From positions 186,001-250,000 of the forward strand of contig JBBEAZ010000024.1 in assembly GCA_040882565.1 (NCBI GenBank): a stretch of 64,000 bases of DNA, written 5' to 3'. The translations under genes and the position numbers were made by a program. Below are positions 54,595 through 61,971 of the stretch, piece by piece (positions within the stretch are counted from its first letter, which is position 1; every line of letters starts with the position of its first letter). The notes under the pieces are model-generated. The model saw nothing but the letters and a program-made list of their open reading frames with translations, was not told where the DNA came from and made no database searches. The DNA is from CF-162 sp040882565 (GTDB lineage Bacteria; Chloroflexota; Dehalococcoidia; SM23-28-2; RBG-16-64-32).

Positions 54595-55418
54595 CTTACC
54601 GCGGCCCTCTCCGTGCCGTGATCCTCGACTGGGCCGGCACGATTGTCGACTTCGGCTCGTGTGCGCCCGTCCAGGCCTTCGTCGAAACGTTCCGCCGCGC
54701 CGGTGTGAAGATCAGCACCGCCGAAGCCCGCGGGCCGATGGGCAGCGCTAAGCGCGATCACATCGCCGCGCTGCTTGCGATGCCCGAGGTCGCGGCGCGC
54801 TGGCAGTCCGCCAACGGCGCCGCGCCCGGCGATGCCGAGGTCGACCGCCTGTACGCAGACTTCATCCCGATCCAGCTCGAAGTCCTGACCCGTTCTGTCG
54901 ACATCATCCCCGGCGCCCCGGAAGCGATCTCAGCGCTCCGCGAGCGCGGTCTGAAGATCGGCAGCACCACCGGCTACAACCGCGTGATGATGGACGCCGT
55001 CGTCCCAGCCGCGACGAAGCAAGGCCTCGTCGTGGATCACGTCGCCACCGCTGACACGCTCCCCTCCGGCCGGCCCGCGCCCTGGATGTGCTTCGAGAAC
55101 ATGGCTGCCCTCGGCGTCTACCCGCCGGCCGCCTGCGTGAAGATCGGCGACACCGTCCCGGATATAGATGAGGGCCTCAATGCCGGAATGTGGACCATCG
55201 CCGTCGCCGCCACCGGCAACGAATTCGGCCTCTCGGAAGCGGAGGCCGCGGCGCTGCCGGAAGCGGAGCGCCGCGCACGGATCGCCACGGCGACGGAGCG
55301 ACTGCAGGCAGCCGGTGCGCACTATGTGGTAGATGGCATCCGTGACGCGCCCGCGGTGCTCGACCAGATCGCGCTGCGCCTTGCCAACGACGATCACCGC
55401 TCGTCACGTCGCGCATAG
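54591..55418 (+). CDS. phnX: Phosphonoacetaldehyde hydrolase
   Basis: The 275-residue HAD enzyme has the phosphonatase motif VILDWAGTIVDFG (nucleophile Asp 13 and, instead of the usual second Asp, Ala 15), the Schiff-base Lys in MGSAKRDH (Lys 54), STTGY (motif II) and IGDTVPDIDEGLNAGMWT (motif III). It cleaves the carbon-phosphorus bond to give acetaldehyde and phosphate. GTG start overlaps phnW (GTGA). Confidence 0.95.
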   Translation: MTYRGPLRAVILDWAGTIVDFGSCAPVQAFVETFRRAGVKISTAEARGPMGSAKRDHIAALLAMPEVAARWQSANGAAPGDAEVDRLYADFIPIQLEVLTRSVDIIPGAPEAISALRERGLKIGSTTGYNRVMMDAVVPAATKQGLVVDHVATADTLPSGRPAPWMCFENMAALGVYPPAACVKIGDTVPDIDEGLNAGMWTIAVAATGNEFGLSEAEAAALPEAERRARIATATERLQAAGAHYVVDGIRDAPAVLDQIALRLANDDHRSSRRA

Positions 55419-55489
55419 CTCCAAAACCTCAAAGACGCGGAAATTACCTCAGTGGATTGAAACTGCTCCGCACGAGTTCTCGCAGGGCG

Positions 55490-55495
55490 TACACT
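55490..55495 (+). promoter_or_regulatory. -10 box of the cohesin/dockerin-like gene (leaderless)
   Basis: TACACT ends 7 nt before the ATG at 55503. Confidence 0.45.
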
Positions 55496-55502
55496 GACAG
55501 CC

Positions 55503-56387
55503 ATGCGAGTTGTGTTTGCCATGTTCGCGCTGATCACCGGTGTTGTGGCTGCCGTCACCGCTGCTCCAGATGGTGCAACTTCGAGCGTGGCTACCGATAC
55601 CCCGATCGTGTTATCGCTAGGGCTGTATGGACCTTCCGTTGTGGAGCAAGGAGAAACCGTCGTAATAATTCTGCGCGCTGATATCCAGGAACCCGGAATT
55701 GGGGACGTCGCACTGAACGTCACCTACACTGAGGGGGCCGGTGCGAATTACTGCACGGGACCGTGGGGAATGTGCGAAATAGATATCGTGGAGAGAACGG
55801 TCCACTTCACTGGTTCGAGCCACGCGGGAATCGTCGGTGTGGGTGTGATGCTGGGGACCTTAGGACTTGATGCTGGTCAACAACCTGGCGCAATTCAGAT
55901 CGCCATTGATCCTCTGTCGATTGAGCTAGAGGACACGCAGGGGGCTCTCGTTCAGCCGGAGCTGGTGGTTTCGCCCCTTTCGATCACAATCGTGAGTCCA
56001 ACTCCAACTCCTTCGCCCACTCCTACACCCGTGCCGGCGACTCCGGGCCCAACGGGACCGACGCCCACCCCCGGCCCCGGAACACTGGTGTTATGGGGAG
56101 ACAACAACTGTTCTAGTTCCGTGGACCCGGTGGACTCGCTGCTGACGTTGCGAGCTGACGCGGGCATGGCGGGAGATACAGGGAACTGTCCGGATGTGGG
56201 CAAGTTCGTCCTCGTTGGTAGTCATGGCCCAGACGGTCCCTGGGGTGACGTTGACTGCTCCGGGAATGTTGACCCCGTTGATTCACTCAGGACGTTGCGC
56301 TATGACGTGGGCCTCGGATTGGAAACGCCTGCGTTTTGCCCGGCGATCGGCCAGCAAGTCAGATTCATCGTTCCGAACTTCAAGTAA
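55503..56387 (+). CDS. Secreted protein with cohesin-like domain and dockerin-like module
   Basis: The 294-residue precursor has a signal peptide (MRVVFAMFALITGVVAAVTA), a domain of about 130 residues with a cohesin-like strand order (PSVVEQGETVVIILRADI, GIGDVALNVTYTE, VHFTGSSHAGIVGVGVMLG, IQIAIDPLSIELEDTQG), a T-P-S-P-T-P linker (about 162-190) and a dockerin-like pair (GDNNCSSSVDPVDSLLTL and GDVDCSGNVDPVDSLRTL). Cohesin assignment is by pattern only and needs a profile search. Both halves use 12-residue loops. It follows the phn pair but has its own -10 box, so it is likely a separate unit. It is a candidate receptor for the dockerin-like proteins of the array. Confidence 0.72.
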   Translation: MRVVFAMFALITGVVAAVTAAPDGATSSVATDTPIVLSLGLYGPSVVEQGETVVIILRADIQEPGIGDVALNVTYTEGAGANYCTGPWGMCEIDIVERTVHFTGSSHAGIVGVGVMLGTLGLDAGQQPGAIQIAIDPLSIELEDTQGALVQPELVVSPLSITIVSPTPTPSPTPTPVPATPGPTGPTPTPGPGTLVLWGDNNCSSSVDPVDSLLTLRADAGMAGDTGNCPDVGKFVLVGSHGPDGPWGDVDCSGNVDPVDSLRTLRYDVGLGLETPAFCPAIGQQVRFIVPNFK

Positions 56388-56411
56388 CACATCCCCGAAG
56401 GGTGCCCGCGT

Positions 56412-56417
56412 TACAAT
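56412..56417 (+). promoter_or_regulatory. -10 box of the desulfurase operon (leaderless)
   Basis: TACAAT ends 6 nt before the GTG at 56424. Confidence 0.5.
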
Positions 56418-56423
56418 CGTTGC

Positions 56424-57629
56424 GTGACTAACACACGTAGCGACCGCGTCTACCTCGACCACGCCGCGACCACGCCGCTCGATCCGCGCGTGCTCGAGGC
56501 GATGACGCCGTATCTGACGAGCGCGTGGGGCAACCCCTCATCGCTTTACGCTGAGGCACAGGACGCCCGGCGCGGGCTCGACGCCGCCCGCAACACGATC
56601 GCCGGGATCCTCGGCTGCCGGGCGAACGATCTGATCATCACGTCGGGAGGCTCGGAGTCGGACAACCTGGCGCTGCGCGGAGCGGCGTGGGCGGCGCGGC
56701 GCGCCGGTCGCGGGGAGCACATCATCACGACGGCGATCGAGCACCACGCGGTGCTCCACGCGGCCGAGCGCCTCGAGCAAGAGGGCTTTCGTGTCACGTA
56801 CCTCGGCGTCGACGGCGAAGGGTTCATCGATCTCGCCGAACTCGAGGCGTCCGTTAGCGACGACACCGCCCTGGTCAGCGTCATGCACGTCAATAACGAA
56901 GTCGGCACGATCGAGCCGATCGCGGAGGCGGTCCGCGTCGTCAAGGCGAAGGACCCGCGCATCGTTTTCCACACGGACGCGGTGCAGGCCGCCGGTCTCC
57001 TCGACTTGAACGTCGATGCGCTGGGCATTGACCTGCTGTCGATCGCCGCGCACAAGTTCTACGGCCCGAAGGGTGTCGGCGCGCTCTACGTGCGGCCGCG
57101 CACGCCGTTGCTGCCTCAGCAGGTCGGCGGCTCGCAGGAAAAGAACCGCCGCGCCGGCACCGAGAACGTCGCGGGCGTCGTTGGGATGGCGAAGGCGCTG
57201 CAACTCGCCTACGACGAGTTCGACTCGCGCAACGCCCACTACCGCGCGCTCCGCGATCGCCTCCTCTTCGGCGTCCCGGAACGCGTTCCGCACGTTCGCG
57301 TTACCGGCGCGCAGGACACGGCGAGTCGTGCCACGAACAGCGCGTCGTTCTGCTTCGAGTACATCGAAGGCGAAGCGATCCTGATGGCGCTCGACCTCGC
57401 GGGCGTGGCAGCCTCAAGTGGCAGCGCGTGCACCTCGGGGTCGCTCGAGCCCTCTCACGTGCTGACCGCGATGGGGATTCCCGAAGACCTCGCGCGTGGT
57501 AGCATGCGCCTGACGGTGGGCACCGACAACACGCTCGAGCAAATGGACTACGTTCTCGACACTTTGCCCGGCCTCGTCTCGCGCCTGCGCTCCCTTTCGC
57601 CCACCTGGCCTGAGAGGTCGAAAGCATGA
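56424..57629 (+). CDS. Cysteine desulfurase, IscS/NifS type (group I)
   Basis: The 401-residue enzyme has VYLDHAATTPLDPRVLEAM, the PLP Lys in IAAHKFYGPKGVG (about 210) and the active Cys in ASSGSACTSGSLEPSHVL (about 334), in the long flexible loop of group I enzymes. It is distinct from the SUF desulfurase at 33 kb; the group I type usually supplies sulfur to tRNA thiolation or Fe-S assembly. GTG start, leaderless pattern. It overlaps the next gene (ATGA). Confidence 0.93.
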   Translation: MTNTRSDRVYLDHAATTPLDPRVLEAMTPYLTSAWGNPSSLYAEAQDARRGLDAARNTIAGILGCRANDLIITSGGSESDNLALRGAAWAARRAGRGEHIITTAIEHHAVLHAAERLEQEGFRVTYLGVDGEGFIDLAELEASVSDDTALVSVMHVNNEVGTIEPIAEAVRVVKAKDPRIVFHTDAVQAAGLLDLNVDALGIDLLSIAAHKFYGPKGVGALYVRPRTPLLPQQVGGSQEKNRRAGTENVAGVVGMAKALQLAYDEFDSRNAHYRALRDRLLFGVPERVPHVRVTGAQDTASRATNSASFCFEYIEGEAILMALDLAGVAASSGSACTSGSLEPSHVLTAMGIPEDLARGSMRLTVGTDNTLEQMDYVLDTLPGLVSRLRSLSPTWPERSKA

Positions 57630-57934
57630 CTGACGACAAGCCCGCAGGCAAGCCAACAGGCAAGCGCGAAGACCACATCGGCGACGCGCTGGCGCACGCG
57701 ATGGTGCCGCCGGGCGCTGCCGAGCCGGCCGGGCCTCTCACCACCGAAGGCTCGCCGCTTGCGCAGTCCGAGGTCGTCGAGGATTACGTCGCCGCAGAGC
57801 TGAGCGATCCGCGCGCTGTGTATGACGGCGAGGTGATCGGCCGGCTCGAGGACATCTTCCCGCTGGCCTGGCTGGCGATGCTCACTGTGGTCTGCGTCAT
57901 CGGCATCTATAACGCCGTCCGCCTCTTGCCCTGA
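57626..57934 (+). CDS. Small protein with C-terminal transmembrane helix
   Basis: The 102-residue protein has a soluble, acidic N-terminal part (PLAQSEVVEDYVAAELSD) and one C-terminal hydrophobic helix (LAWLAMLTVVCVIGIYNAV). It sits between the desulfurase and a thioesterase, sharing overlaps with both. Family unknown; a tail-anchored topology is possible. Confidence 0.65.
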   Translation: MTDDKPAGKPTGKREDHIGDALAHAMVPPGAAEPAGPLTTEGSPLAQSEVVEDYVAAELSDPRAVYDGEVIGRLEDIFPLAWLAMLTVVCVIGIYNAVRLLP

Positions 57935-58425
57935 TGCCCGACGAGCCGCGGCCGCCCTCGTGGACCGACGAAGGCCGCGCCGCGGGCTTCGATGACGCCT
58001 GGCACGAGGAGTGGTGGCGGCGCATGGAGGAGTCCGGCGGCAATGTCATCGCCTCGTACCGCATGCGCATGGTCGAAGTCTCCGACGACCACGTGGTCAT
58101 GTCGGTTCCTTATCAGCCGGCCGCACGGCAGGGCACCGGCGTCTTCGCGGCGGGTGTCCTGATTCAGGTCGCGGATGTCGCCGCCACCAGCGCTTGCTTC
58201 GAGTGGATGCGGCGCAAGGAGCCGGACTTGGCCGAACTCCCGTTCCCGCTCTCGGTGCAGATCAGCGTCAGCCTGCTGCGCAACACGGACCACGGCAGCG
58301 TCATCACTGAGACCCGGCTGATCCACGGCGGCAGGCGGCTGATGGTCGCCGAGTCGCTGATCAAGGATGAGGATGGGCGGTTGCTGGCTACGATGACAAG
58401 CACGCACTTGGTGGCGCGCCAGTAG
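57934..58425 (+). CDS. PaaI-type hotdog-fold thioesterase (putative)
   Basis: The 163-residue protein has the hotdog pattern: a basic N-terminus, YRMRMVEVSDDHVVMSVPY, then GVFAAGVLIQVADVAATSAC (about 73-92) in the position of the PaaI helix, with an Asp (VADVA) in the catalytic position, and SVQISVSLLRN, GRRLMVAESLI. It probably hydrolyses or binds acyl-CoA. Its ATG shares one base with the previous stop. Confidence 0.8.
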   Translation: MPDEPRPPSWTDEGRAAGFDDAWHEEWWRRMEESGGNVIASYRMRMVEVSDDHVVMSVPYQPAARQGTGVFAAGVLIQVADVAATSACFEWMRRKEPDLAELPFPLSVQISVSLLRNTDHGSVITETRLIHGGRRLMVAESLIKDEDGRLLATMTSTHLVARQ

Positions 58426-58460
58426 TCGCCAGATGAGGCGGCGGCAGGCGGCGTTCGTGA

Positions 58461-58466
58461 TATAAT
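58461..58466 (+). promoter_or_regulatory. -10 box of nuoB
   Basis: Perfect TATAAT, 17 nt upstream of the ATG at 58484. Confidence 0.5.
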
Positions 58467-58483
58467 TCGCAATCGGAAAAGCC

Positions 58484-59098
58484 ATGGCAGACCCCCTCAT
58501 CACCGTCCACGACACCGCTAGCTCCTCCGTCGAAGAGTCGATCCGGCAGAACGTGCTGCTGGGCAGCGTCGAGAGCGTGGTCAACTGGGCGCGCAAGTCA
58601 TCTCTTTGGCCGGCGGCCTTCGGACTCGCCTGCTGCGCGATCGAGATGATCGCGACCGCCATGCCCCGCTACGACATCGCCCGCTTCGGCGCTGAGGTAT
58701 TCCGCCCTTCGCCGCGGCAGGCCGACCTGATGATCGTCGCCGGCACCGTCACCTGGAAGATGTCGCCGCCTGTCCGCCGCATCTACCTGCAGATGGCCGA
58801 GCCCCGCTACGTTATCTCTATGGGCAGTTGCGCCACTATCGGCGGGCCATTCGCCTACGGCTACAGCACCCTGCCAGGCGTGAACCTGATCATCCCCGTC
58901 GACGTGTACGTCCCCGGTTGCCCGCCGCGCCCCGAGTCGCTGCTCCAGGGGCTGATGCTGCTGCAGGACAAGATCTCCGGCGAGCGCGCCATCGGCCGCC
59001 GCCAGGTCACAGAGCCGGTCGGGGACTTCTCGCGCTACCTCCCGGACAGTGACCCGGTGCGACTCGAACTCGAGTCGCTCTTTCCCCCGAACATCTAG
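58484..59098 (+). CDS. nuoB: NADH-quinone oxidoreductase subunit B
   Basis: The 204-residue subunit has all four ligands of cluster N2: tandem Cys in GLACCAIEM (50 and 51), GSCATIGGPF (about 115) and PGCPPRPE (about 145), and the MSPPVRRIYLQM segment. It is the last Fe-S step before quinone in complex I. No other nuo gene is in the window: the flanks are a thioesterase and a small membrane protein. The copy may be a stand-alone or second nuoB. Confidence 0.95.
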   Translation: MADPLITVHDTASSSVEESIRQNVLLGSVESVVNWARKSSLWPAAFGLACCAIEMIATAMPRYDIARFGAEVFRPSPRQADLMIVAGTVTWKMSPPVRRIYLQMAEPRYVISMGSCATIGGPFAYGYSTLPGVNLIIPVDVYVPGCPPRPESLLQGLMLLQDKISGERAIGRRQVTEPVGDFSRYLPDSDPVRLELESLFPPNI

Positions 59099-59137
59099 GG
59101 GCGCGTCGGCGTTCGTGTCGAGGGGATGCACCTCGGT

Positions 59138-59143
59138 TAACCT
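59138..59143 (+). promoter_or_regulatory. -10 box of the small membrane protein gene (leaderless)
   Basis: TAACCT ends 6 nt before the ATG at 59150. Confidence 0.4.
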
Positions 59144-59149
59144 ATCGGC

Positions 59150-59476
59150 ATGACCTTCGAGTCCCGCCTGGCGTTCATCGTCTTCTTCTTCCTGTGCTGG
59201 ACTGTGATCGCACTGTTCCCGTGGGCAGTCAGCGCCGTCGTGGTGCGCGGCCGTGGAGCGATTCTGGCGCTACCGCTGGCGATCGTCGCGGCGTGGGCGG
59301 CCGGTGTCCTTGTGCCGGTGCTCGGCATGCGCGACGCCGCCGGGTTCTTCCTCAGCCTCGGAACCGCCTTGGTTGCGGCCATCGCCGGCTCGGTAGCGGG
59401 CCTCGTCTTCGCGAGACGCATGGGAGTGGACGGCCCTCGACCCGGCCCGCCGACCCGCGCTAGACTCGACTCGTGA
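59150..59476 (+). CDS. Small three-TM membrane protein
   Basis: The 108-residue protein has three hydrophobic segments (about 8-30, 36-57, 63-86) and a basic, Pro-rich tail. The family is unknown. Its end overlaps the next gene by four bases (GTGA). Confidence 0.6.
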   Translation: MTFESRLAFIVFFFLCWTVIALFPWAVSAVVVRGRGAILALPLAIVAAWAAGVLVPVLGMRDAAGFFLSLGTALVAAIAGSVAGLVFARRMGVDGPRPGPPTRARLDS

Positions 59477-60432
59477 CCGAACCGACAGCGCCCATATGCT
59501 CGCTCTCGACTATGTGGTCGCAGAGCCGCTTTCGCGCCGAGGGCGACGACCACGACGACATGGCCTCGTTCGCCGAGAAGACGGCGAGTCTCGGCTTCAG
59601 CCACATCGAGATCAACTACGTGATCCCGCAGTCCGGAGTGGACGCGCTGATCGGCAACGACCACGTCGCCGTCTCCTCGGTGCACTCGCCGTGTCCGAGG
59701 GTGAAGGCGCCCGACGGCCGTAACTCCGAGAACCTGAACCTTGCCGATATCGACGAGGACGCCCGGAGGCTCGCGGTGCAGTACGCACGGGACAGCGTCG
59801 ACACAGCTGTGCGCGCCGGGTGCTCGCTGCTGGTCGTCCACCTGGGTGGCGTCGAGAACGCGATGTTCGAGGAGGAGCGCCGGCTCCGCAAGCTCTACGA
59901 CACGCCCGGCGGCCGGGACGGCGAAGAGGTCGAGGCGCTCCGCCGCGCCGCGATCGAGCGCCGCCGCGCGGGCGCGCCGGCCTACTTCGCGCAGGCCAAG
60001 CGGTCGCTCGCCGAAATCGCCGAGCACGCCGCCGCGAATGGCGTGGCGATCGGCCTTGAGAACCGCTACCACTTCAGCGAATTCCCCGACCCCGACGAGA
60101 CCGCCGAACTGATCGCCGACTACCCGCCGCACGTCGTCGGTTTCTGGCTCGACGTCGGCCACGCCGAGGTGCTCGAACGCCTCGGCTTCATCGATCACAC
60201 TCGCTGGCTAGACGAGCTCGGCGATCGCTGCATTGGCACGCACGTGCACGACACGGACGGCCTCGCCGACCACCGCGCGCCCGGCCACGGCACCACCGAC
60301 TGGCCGCACTATGCGGCGAAGCTACCGCCGCACATCCCGCGCATCTTCGAGATCAACCAGCACATCCCCGAGGACCACGTCGCGGCGTCGATCCCGTTCC
60401 TGCGCACGGTCGGCGTCCTGCCCGCGAGCTGA
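59473..60432 (+). CDS. Sugar phosphate isomerase/epimerase-like TIM barrel protein
   Basis: The 319-residue protein has the AP endonuclease 2/xylose isomerase-like TIM barrel layout: FSHIEINYVIPQ (about 49-60), VHLGGVE (about 116-122), IGLENRYHFSE (metal-binding Glu, about 194-204), VGFWLDVGHAEV (Asp/His, about 220-231), THVHDTDGLADHRAPGHGTTDW (His and Asp, about 256-277) and a final IFEINQH (Glu, about 295-301). The substrate is unknown. Besides the GTGA overlap, TAGACT lies 6 nt before the GTG, so an internal leaderless promoter is possible. Confidence 0.85.
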   Translation: MTEPTAPICSLSTMWSQSRFRAEGDDHDDMASFAEKTASLGFSHIEINYVIPQSGVDALIGNDHVAVSSVHSPCPRVKAPDGRNSENLNLADIDEDARRLAVQYARDSVDTAVRAGCSLLVVHLGGVENAMFEEERRLRKLYDTPGGRDGEEVEALRRAAIERRRAGAPAYFAQAKRSLAEIAEHAAANGVAIGLENRYHFSEFPDPDETAELIADYPPHVVGFWLDVGHAEVLERLGFIDHTRWLDELGDRCIGTHVHDTDGLADHRAPGHGTTDWPHYAAKLPPHIPRIFEINQHIPEDHVAASIPFLRTVGVLPAS

Positions 60433-60467
60433 GCGGCATACGAAAAATCGGACGACACCAAAAAACG

Positions 60468-60496
60468 TTGACATCCCAACGCGCCCCTGCTACCAT
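60468..60496 (+). promoter_or_regulatory. Strong promoter of the 33-codon ORF
   Basis: TTGACA, exactly 17 bp, TACCAT: the closest match to the sigma-70 consensus in this window. Transcription would start about 60503. Confidence 0.7.
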
Positions 60497-60505
60497 CCGG
60501 AAACC

Positions 60506-60607
60506 ATGAATATCCGGTACGTATCCGCGGACACGCAGCACGGCGCCGCCTTTGGCGTAGCCTGTATGCTCACTATTCGCGAACGGGCCGAGGTATTCCA
60601 GACTTAG
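60506..60607 (+). CDS. 33-residue ORF, possible leader peptide
   Basis: ATG at 60506 lies about three bases from the predicted transcription start, with no ribosome binding site. The ORF begins MNIRYVSADTQHGAAFG and ends at 60607. It sits between a strong promoter and a strong terminator, so the transcript of about 160 nt would carry only this ORF. The GNAT gene starts 94 bp downstream with no promoter of its own that I can see, so the unit may regulate it by attenuation. It could instead be an independent small RNA. Confidence 0.5.
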   Translation: MNIRYVSADTQHGAAFGVACMLTIRERAEVFQT

Positions 60608-60630
60608 CACTACCGCCACCGGAACACCAA

Positions 60631-60668
60631 AAGCCCGTCGCAGAAGCGGCGGGCTTCTCGTTTTGGTG
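60631..60668 (+). terminator. Rho-independent terminator (attenuator candidate)
   Basis: AAGCCCGTCGC, loop AGAA, GCGGCGGGCTT form an 11-bp stem with one G-U pair, followed by CTCGTTTTGG. An outer pair, CACCAAAA (60625-60632) and TTTTGGTG (60661-60668), extends the structure. Confidence 0.75.
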
Positions 60669-60701
60669 GCGTAGCCGGCAAGGGCAAGGAGGGACGACAA
60701 G

Positions 60702-61268
60702 ATGATAGAAGGAAAGCTGGTTCGCTTAAGAGCGCTGGAGCTCGCTGATGCGGAGCGCGCCTACCGCTGGATCAACGACCGCGAAGTCACACGCTACCTC
60801 ATGGCGCGCTACCCGCTGTCGATGGAGAACGAGAAGGAGTGGGCGGAGGCCGCCTCCAAGCGGACCGGGTTCTCCGACCTGGGCCTGGCCATTGAGACGA
60901 AGGACGGCGTGCACATCGGCACCTGCGGTTTGCACCGCGGCCGGAACGAGGACCGCCACGCCGAGCTGGGCATCATGATCGGCGAGAAGGAGTACTGGAA
61001 CCGCGGATTCGGCACTGACGCCATTCTGACGCTCGTGCGCTTTGCCTTCGAGCAGATGAACCTGAACAAAGTGACGCTTGGCGTGATGGGGTTCAACGAC
61101 CGCGCGCAGGCTGTCTACGCCAGGGTCGGTTTCATCGAGGAAGGCCGCTCCCGCGAGGACTACTACCAGGACGGCCGCTACTGGGACGTCATCCGCATGT
61201 CGATCCTCCGCCGCGAATTCGAGGCGCTGCACGGCGTCACCGCCGCGGCCGAGACCTCGGCCACCTGA
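60702..61268 (+). CDS. GNAT family N-acetyltransferase (RimJ/RimL/SpeG-like)
   Basis: The 188-residue enzyme has the GNAT fold: LVRLRALELADAERAYRWIND, an E-L-G-I-M-I-G strand, the acetyl-CoA loop EYWNRGFGTDAILTLVRFAF (about 99-118) with the R-G-x-G-T element, and NKVTLGVMGFNDRAQAVYARVGF. Such enzymes acetylate protein N-termini, spermidine or aminoglycosides. GGAGG lies before the ATG. The leader region with terminator upstream may control it. Confidence 0.9.
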   Translation: MIEGKLVRLRALELADAERAYRWINDREVTRYLMARYPLSMENEKEWAEAASKRTGFSDLGLAIETKDGVHIGTCGLHRGRNEDRHAELGIMIGEKEYWNRGFGTDAILTLVRFAFEQMNLNKVTLGVMGFNDRAQAVYARVGFIEEGRSREDYYQDGRYWDVIRMSILRREFEALHGVTAAAETSAT

Positions 61269-61272
61269 TCCG

Positions 61273-61959
61273 TCATCTCCCGGCGGGCGGGCGCTCCCCC
61301 TCCCTGCGCCCGCCCGCCATTAACTTTCTGCGCACCAGCATCACACCGTCGCGCACCGTCAGCATCACGTGCACGACGCGTTCGTCACGCGTCACGTGCT
61401 CGTTGAACGCGACGATCGCGCGCGAGTCTTCGTCCTTCGGGTCGAGTACGTTGCCGCTCCAGAGGACGTTGTCGATAGCGATCACACCGCGTTCGGAGAG
61501 CATGGGCAGCGCCGCCTCGTAGTAGTCGATGTAGCCGGTCTTGTTGGCGTCGATGAACACCAGGTCGAACGGGCCCGCCAGCGTCCGCAACGAATCCAAC
61601 GCCGGTCCCTCAATCAGCCGCACCTTGTGCCCGTGCTCCGAGCGCTCGAAGAAGCTGCGCGCGAACGCCGCGTGGTCCGGGTCCAGCTCCAGCGTCACGA
61701 CCTCGCCGTCGTCCGGCAGGCCCGCCGCCATCATCAGTGCGCTGAAGCCGGTGAACGTCCCGACCTCCAGCGCGCGCTTTGCTCCCATCGACGCGGCGAC
61801 CGTCTGCAACAACAACCCCTCGGTCTGCCCCGACAGCATCCTCGCTCGCTCGCCGAACCGCTCCTGCGTCGCCCGTGCCAGCTCTGCCATGAGCGGCGCC
61901 ATCGGCGTCGAGTGCGCCTGCGCGTACTCCTCGATCTGCTCGGGAACCAATGTCAGCAT
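61273..61959 (-). CDS. Class I O-methyltransferase (catechol/caffeoyl-CoA type)
   Basis: The 228-residue protein has RALEVGTFTGFSALMMAAGL (about 62-81), EGPAL, FIDANKTGYIDYYE (about 134-147) and AIDNVLWSGNVLD (about 155-167), the metal-dependent O-methyltransferase pattern. The likely target is a vicinal diol. AAGGAG precedes the ATG at 61959. It starts 12 bp after the DUF885 stop, so the two form an operon. Confidence 0.92.
   Translation of the reverse strand: MLTLVPEQIEEYAQAHSTPMAPLMAELARATQERFGERARMLSGQTEGLLLQTVAASMGAKRALEVGTFTGFSALMMAAGLPDDGEVVTLELDPDHAAFARSFFERSEHGHKVRLIEGPALDSLRTLAGPFDLVFIDANKTGYIDYYEAALPMLSERGVIAIDNVLWSGNVLDPKDEDSRAIVAFNEHVTRDERVVHVMLTVRDGVMLVRRKLMAGGRREGERPPAGR
61282..61318. 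terminator. Inverted repeat between convergent GNAT and O-methyltransferase genes
   Basis: GGCGGGCGGGCGC (61282-61294) and GCGCCCGCCCGCC (61306-61318) form a perfect 13-bp stem with an 11-nt loop. It lies in the last codons of the O-methyltransferase gene and 14 bp after the GNAT stop. There is no T-run. Confidence 0.55.
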
Positions 61960-61971
61960 TGTGCGCTCCTT

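Noticed and set aside
60353..60700. Minus-strand frame of 115 codons over the leader region
   Set aside because: It crosses the promoter, terminator and the end of the TIM-barrel gene and shows no conserved domain.
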